NCBI GenBank assembly: GCA_008704415.1
Contig: VXIS01000424.1
Span: forward strand, 1-34,228
Length of the DNA stretch: 34,228 bases
Source: Sphaerosporella brunnea
Taxonomy: Eukaryota > Ascomycota > Pezizomycetes > Pezizales > Pyronemataceae
Reading direction: 5' to 3'
In this document: piece by piece, positions 31,196 through 34,228 of the stretch
Layout: each line of letters starts with the position of its first letter
Position numbering within the stretch: position 1 is the first letter of the stretch
Position numbers and translations under genes: made by a program
The notes under the pieces: generated by a model
What the model was told of the DNA's origin: nothing
Database searches by the model: none
The model's input: the letters and a program-made list of their open reading frames with translations, nothing else

Positions 31196-31957
31196 TTAGT
31201 TGTGTTCATCCTTCTTGTACTCGTCTTTCTTGTAGTCGTCTTTCTTGTACTCGTCCTTCTTGTACCCGTCCTTCTTGTACTCGTCTTTCTTGTAGTCGTC
31301 TTTCTTGTAGTCGTCCTTCTTGTAGTCGTCCTTCTTGTAGTCGTCCTTCTTGTAGTCATCCTTCTTGTAGTCATCCTTCTTGTAGTCATCCTTCTTGTAC
31401 TCGTCCTTCTTGTACTCGTCTTTCTTGTACTCGTCCTTCTTGTAGTCGTCCTTCTTGTAGTCGTCCTTGTAGTCATCCTTCTTGTACTCGTCCTTCTTGT
31501 ACTCGTCCTTCTTGTACCCGTCCTTCTTGTACTCGTCTTTCTTGTAGTCGTCTTTCTTGTACTCGTCCTTCTTGTAGTCGTCCTTCTTGTAGTCGTCCTT
31601 CTTGTAGTCGTCTTTCTTGTAGTCGTCCTTCTTGTACCCGTCCTTCTTGTACTCGTCCTTCTCGTAGTCATCGTAGCCGTAGTACTTGTAGGCCCAGTCC
31701 TTATAGCTGTGTTCCTTGCCGCCGTAGTCCTTATGGTCGCCCTTGTACTTGTGGGGCTTGTAGTCGGCCTTGTCTTCGGAGCGCTTGGCCTTGTGGTGGT
31801 GACCATCGTAGTCGTAGTCCTTGTAGGCCCAGTGGCCACCCTCGTGGGGGTTGCGGGCCTCGACGGCCGGGCTGGCATCGGATGCTTCCGTGGCGGGAGC
31901 GGCGGCGGCTGTGGAAGCCATGAAGGCGACCGCGGCAATGAGAGCGGAGGACTTCAT
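31196..31957 (-). CDS. Secreted YKKD-pentapeptide repeat protein
   Basis: Single exon, 254 codons including the stop (253 aa). ATG 31957 (CACAATG context) starts a clear signal peptide, MKSSALIAAVAFMASTAAAA. Next comes a His/Tyr-rich segment (GGHWAYKDYDYDGHHH) and a Kex2-type KR at residues 58-59. A Lys/Asp/Tyr-rich linker leads to about 30 tandem pentapeptides YKKD[D/E/G] plus one short YKDD unit, ending EHN. The repeat is a polyampholyte with a Tyr every five residues. Likely destinations are the cell wall, matrix or medium. The minus-strand leader is C/T- and CA-rich, as in strongly expressed fungal genes. It resembles Kex2-processed repeat proteins in having signal peptide, KR and repeats, but the repeats are not separated by KR; if cut, KK would be the site. 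No known domain; function not assigned. Other frames are open only because the 15-bp unit lacks stops. Confidence 0.85.
   Translation of the reverse strand: MKSSALIAAVAFMASTAAAAPATEASDASPAVEARNPHEGGHWAYKDYDYDGHHHKAKRSEDKADYKPHKYKGDHKDYGGKEHSYKDWAYKYYGYDDYEKDEYKKDGYKKDDYKKDDYKKDDYKKDDYKKDEYKKDDYKKDEYKKDGYKKDEYKKDEYKKDDYKDDYKKDDYKKDEYKKDEYKKDEYKKDDYKKDDYKKDDYKKDDYKKDDYKKDDYKKDDYKKDEYKKDGYKKDEYKKDDYKKDEYKKDEHN
31202..31665 (-). repeat. 15-bp coding minisatellite of the YKKD protein
   Basis: About 30 tandem copies of a 15-bp unit (plus strand CTTCTTGTAGTCGTC with variants TAC/TAG, TCG/TCA/CCG, CTT/TTT). One unit near 31470 is 12 bp. Variants occur in runs and in repeated order (E-G-E at three places), showing block duplication. 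Confidence 0.9.
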
Positions 31958-33732
31958 TGTGAAAGCTTGAAAACCGGTGTTGTGTGAGAAACGAAGTTGT
32001 GTTGAGGGCTGTACTGGGAGAGGATGCTGATGTTGGAGAGGATGAGGATTGATATTGGCGGGGGAAAACGATGGTTAAATACCGTTCTGCTGAACCAGGA
32101 GGGCTTGGGACGTTCTGCTATGTCTGTCATTGAGTTCCATCAGCGCATCCCGAACCAACCATTGATGCGGAGAAATTTGCCATCTGGTGGACTTTTCTGG
32201 CGGCCGGAGTTTTCTATACCGCAAGGAATTAAAGGCTCAAGTTTACTGCTGGGTGGTTTGTCCGTAATCCTAATCCGTCTTCACAGCGTTGCCAAGATGA
32301 GACCTTACCCCAAAAACAAGATGCTCAACGGACAGCCTCCCCTTCACCTAATGACTTTGCATCATGACAAGCTGTGCTGAAACTAGAGTCAACGATGTAC
32401 AGAAAAAATTAGATCCGTCATACACATACTCAAGTACTATAGATGGTGGTCTATTGGTGGACTAAGAGAGCACGTTGTGTCTTTCTCAAAAAAGACGACC
32501 TCGCAGGCCACTCAAAGTGCTTTGCAGCCTTTGCCGGTCCGAGAGATACAGGCAAGGGATCGGACCGATGTACATGCGGCACCCGCAGAACTTCGAAATT
32601 TGTGGATTCTTTTTTTTGTAATCAGGTTTATTGTCCGTATGCGGCCGCGAGCGACCATGACAGACCCACTACACATCCCCGTCCTTATCCTGTCCGGCCC
32701 CTTATTGATGCTGTCTCATGGGTTAACTGCGGCCACCCAAAACGTCATTTGTGGAAAGCATCCAGTAGCACCTCCAGGTTTCGGATCCGTGATACGCTTC
32801 CGAAAGTGGAAAAGATGCACAGGGTCCGATCTGCTACAAAAACATTTTTTCTTAAGCGTGTTTGTGGGGCTGACAGCCGAGCCATGACCGCTGTGCGGCG
32901 CCGTCGGGATTGAAGTTGTCGGTTCTGTACTACAAGTAAGTGATCGTCTCAACCAAGACCATGGAGTGACGGTAGGTGAAAAGTGCTTTTCCAACGAGCA
33001 ATGTATCTGTGCCTTGGGACGGCGAGGGACGCTGCAATGGGTAAATATTATACATTGAGGATTCGGCCCTTAGTTTGCAGCCTGAGCGTCTCTTCCCAGC
33101 CGTCCAGAGTCCTGTTCAGTCTCCTGATACAGTAGTTACGGGAGATCTTCATGCACTCCACGTATGTTGACCTGAACTGTTGATATGTAGGACACCAATT
33201 CTTGTTACGAAAACGTAACGGAGCTTGGTGGCGATCAATCGGAGTCCGCGGTGAAAACGCCCGCCTCGCCGGTTTCGCTAAAGCGGGCGGCCCCGAATCC
33301 CCAATGCAACCAAAATCGGTGCTTTGGGCTTTTGCGATTGCGAAAAAAGGGCCGTCGCACATGATTTGTCGCTTACAACTCATGGCTGAACCGAGTGATA
33401 AACCATCAGTCTGAATAACTGACATGTATCAGAGACCCACGTCTACCCACAGATATTCCCGTCTCGAGAAAATCCTGACTCGTTGGTCTTTATCCTCAGA
33501 TAGGATAGCGCATGTATCTTATTCACCTTTACTTTTGCCATATCTACACTACAGCTCGTTGTGGTTTTCCGATTCCACGTTTGAGTCTTGGGGCCGACAG
33601 TTATTTTTATTATTTTTCCAGGGAATTGAACGGTGTACTGTATGTCCGAGCCGTTTATGGTAGTTTCTTCATTGTGTAAATCAACTTTCCCTACTTCCCA
33701 GTCCAAATATATCTCGCCATAAGTCCCTCTAT
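31958..33732. other. Promoter of the repeat gene, then intergenic
   Basis: The first ~130 bp is the C/T- and CA-rich leader and promoter of the repeat gene; a TATTTAA at 32075-32081 (minus strand) is a TATA candidate. Beyond that, frames such as 32477-32887 (plus) and 33048-33425 (minus) are not recognisable, and I do not call genes. A T11 run lies near 32610. Confidence 0.5.
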
Positions 33733-34179
33733 CTATTCCCATTGCAGCTTCTTGGGTGTTTCCCAGTCCAGAACCACACTGAACACATTACCAATTCCCA
33801 TCAAAAGTGGAATCAACTGCCCCACAGAGCCAAAAGTTCCAACACCGGTGATGTGGTTCCACTCTATCATCAATTCCACCATGAGTATGAAAAACCCAAC
33901 TACTAATAGAGCCGGTATGAGCACGGCTATCCTGAAGATATTTCGGACGATATTCCGCGTTCGCGGCGAGGAAACAGGTTGCTCTTCCCTCACGGCACGC
34001 TCGGTGGATGTTGTGGGGAGCTTATCGGCCTCGGCGTTCTGCGTATCGCCCTGAACAACGTCGTTGGGGATGGTCTCTTCCGAGCGGTGGCCAGCGAAGA
34101 AACCGTACAGCGTTGCGACGACCAGTGTCAACAACAACACCGAAAAAATCCTCAAAAACATACGAAACCAGCCACACAT
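33733..34179 (-). CDS. Small integral membrane protein, hypothetical
   Basis: ATG 34179 gives 149 codons including the stop (148 aa); an upstream in-frame GTG (34185) is less likely. The N-terminal MFLRIFSVLLLTLVVATLYGFF is a membrane anchor. A polar segment rich in Glu/Thr/Ser (~28-75) follows. Then come a long hydrophobic helix (IFRIAVLIPALLVVGFFILM) ending in VELMIEWNHITGVGTFGSVGQLIPL, and a last hydrophobic stretch before LDWETP. The ELMIEWN-I-GV...S-GQLIPL segment resembles a small fungus-specific membrane family of unknown role, judged by general resemblance only. Start and exon structure could change if the gene extends past the window edge. Confidence 0.6.
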   Translation of the reverse strand: MCGWFRMFLRIFSVLLLTLVVATLYGFFAGHRSEETIPNDVVQGDTQNAEADKLPTTSTERAVREEQPVSSPRTRNIVRNIFRIAVLIPALLVVGFFILMVELMIEWNHITGVGTFGSVGQLIPLLMGIGNVFSVVLDWETPKKLQWE

Positions 34180-34228
34180 ATCCACCCTCGCAAAAAAGAA
34201 TGCATCAGTAGTACACGGGGTGTGAACC

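Noticed and set aside
31202..31665. Engineered epitope tags (the repeat resembles DYKDDDDK)
   Set aside because: The exact tag sequence is absent; units are natural YKKD variants with block-duplicated codon differences.
31051..31938. Thr/Arg repeat protein on the minus strand
   Set aside because: Another frame of the same minisatellite, without a plausible start or signal peptide.
31196..31957. Dikaritin/ustiloxin-type RiPP precursor
   Set aside because: Repeats are not separated by KR and no UstYa/UstYb-like gene is in the window; kept only as an open possibility.
31175..31987. Very hydrophobic Val/Leu-repeat protein on the plus strand
   Set aside because: Shadow of the 15-bp minisatellite; the minus strand has signal peptide, start context and leader.
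1..34228. CRISPR array or bacterial operon
   Set aside because: No short direct repeats with unique spacers; spliced introns and gene families are eukaryotic.

Overview
The window looks like nuclear DNA of a filamentous ascomycete (Pezizomycotina). Genes carry short introns of about 50-80 nt with GT-AG ends and CTAAC/CTGAC-like branch points. Gene families include a multi-intron P450, a fungal rhodopsin-like (SAT4-type) membrane protein, a cyanovirin-N homolog (CVNH) and a fungal NACHT-WD40 receptor relic. Dispersed 5S rRNA-like fragments and long homopolymer tracts lie between genes. I cannot fix genus or species from the sequence alone. Genes are sparse and there is no operon logic; the mix of accessory genes, relics and small repeats suggests an accessory or fast-evolving part of a chromosome.

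Layout: 0.78-1.85 kb is a near-identical ankyrin-repeat array with no visible start codon, followed by a T36/G18 homopolymer junction. 3.1-5.6 kb (minus) is an intact three-exon Nramp metal transporter whose second intron contains a ~600-bp element with terminal inverted repeats. 6.77-6.89 kb is a 119-bp MITE-like palindrome. 8.7-9.2 kb (plus) is the C-terminal part of an ERG2/sigma-1-type sterol isomerase. 9.4 kb is a 5S rRNA fragment. 10.0-10.5 kb has two copies of a stem-loop repeat. 10.8-12.9 kb is a NACHT-WD40 NLR pseudogene with many frame changes. 13.4-15.2 kb has only orphan or broken reading frames. 15.4-17.2 kb (minus) is a complete four-exon cytochrome P450. 19.4-20.9 kb (plus) is a six-exon rhodopsin-domain membrane protein. 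21.9-23.8 kb (minus) is a three-exon P-loop GTPase with a long coiled coil. 25.4-25.9 kb (minus) is a three-exon CVNH lectin-like protein. 28.2 kb has a possible small gene behind a TATA box. 29.4-29.5 kb (minus) is a second, internally deleted 5S rRNA copy. 31.2-32.0 kb (minus) is a secreted protein made of about 30 tandem YKKD[D/E/G] pentapeptides. 33.7-34.2 kb (minus) is a small membrane protein.

The genes do not obviously form one pathway. The P450 has no recognisable backbone synthase beside it here. The ankyrin array and the NLR relic belong to the repeat-bearing protein classes often linked to fungal self/non-self recognition, and the CVNH protein and secreted repeat protein are plausible surface or interaction proteins. 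The most novel item is the secreted Tyr-Lys-Lys-Asp pentapeptide repeat protein. Exon boundaries were placed by eye from splice signals, reading phase and protein-family continuity; none has transcript support.
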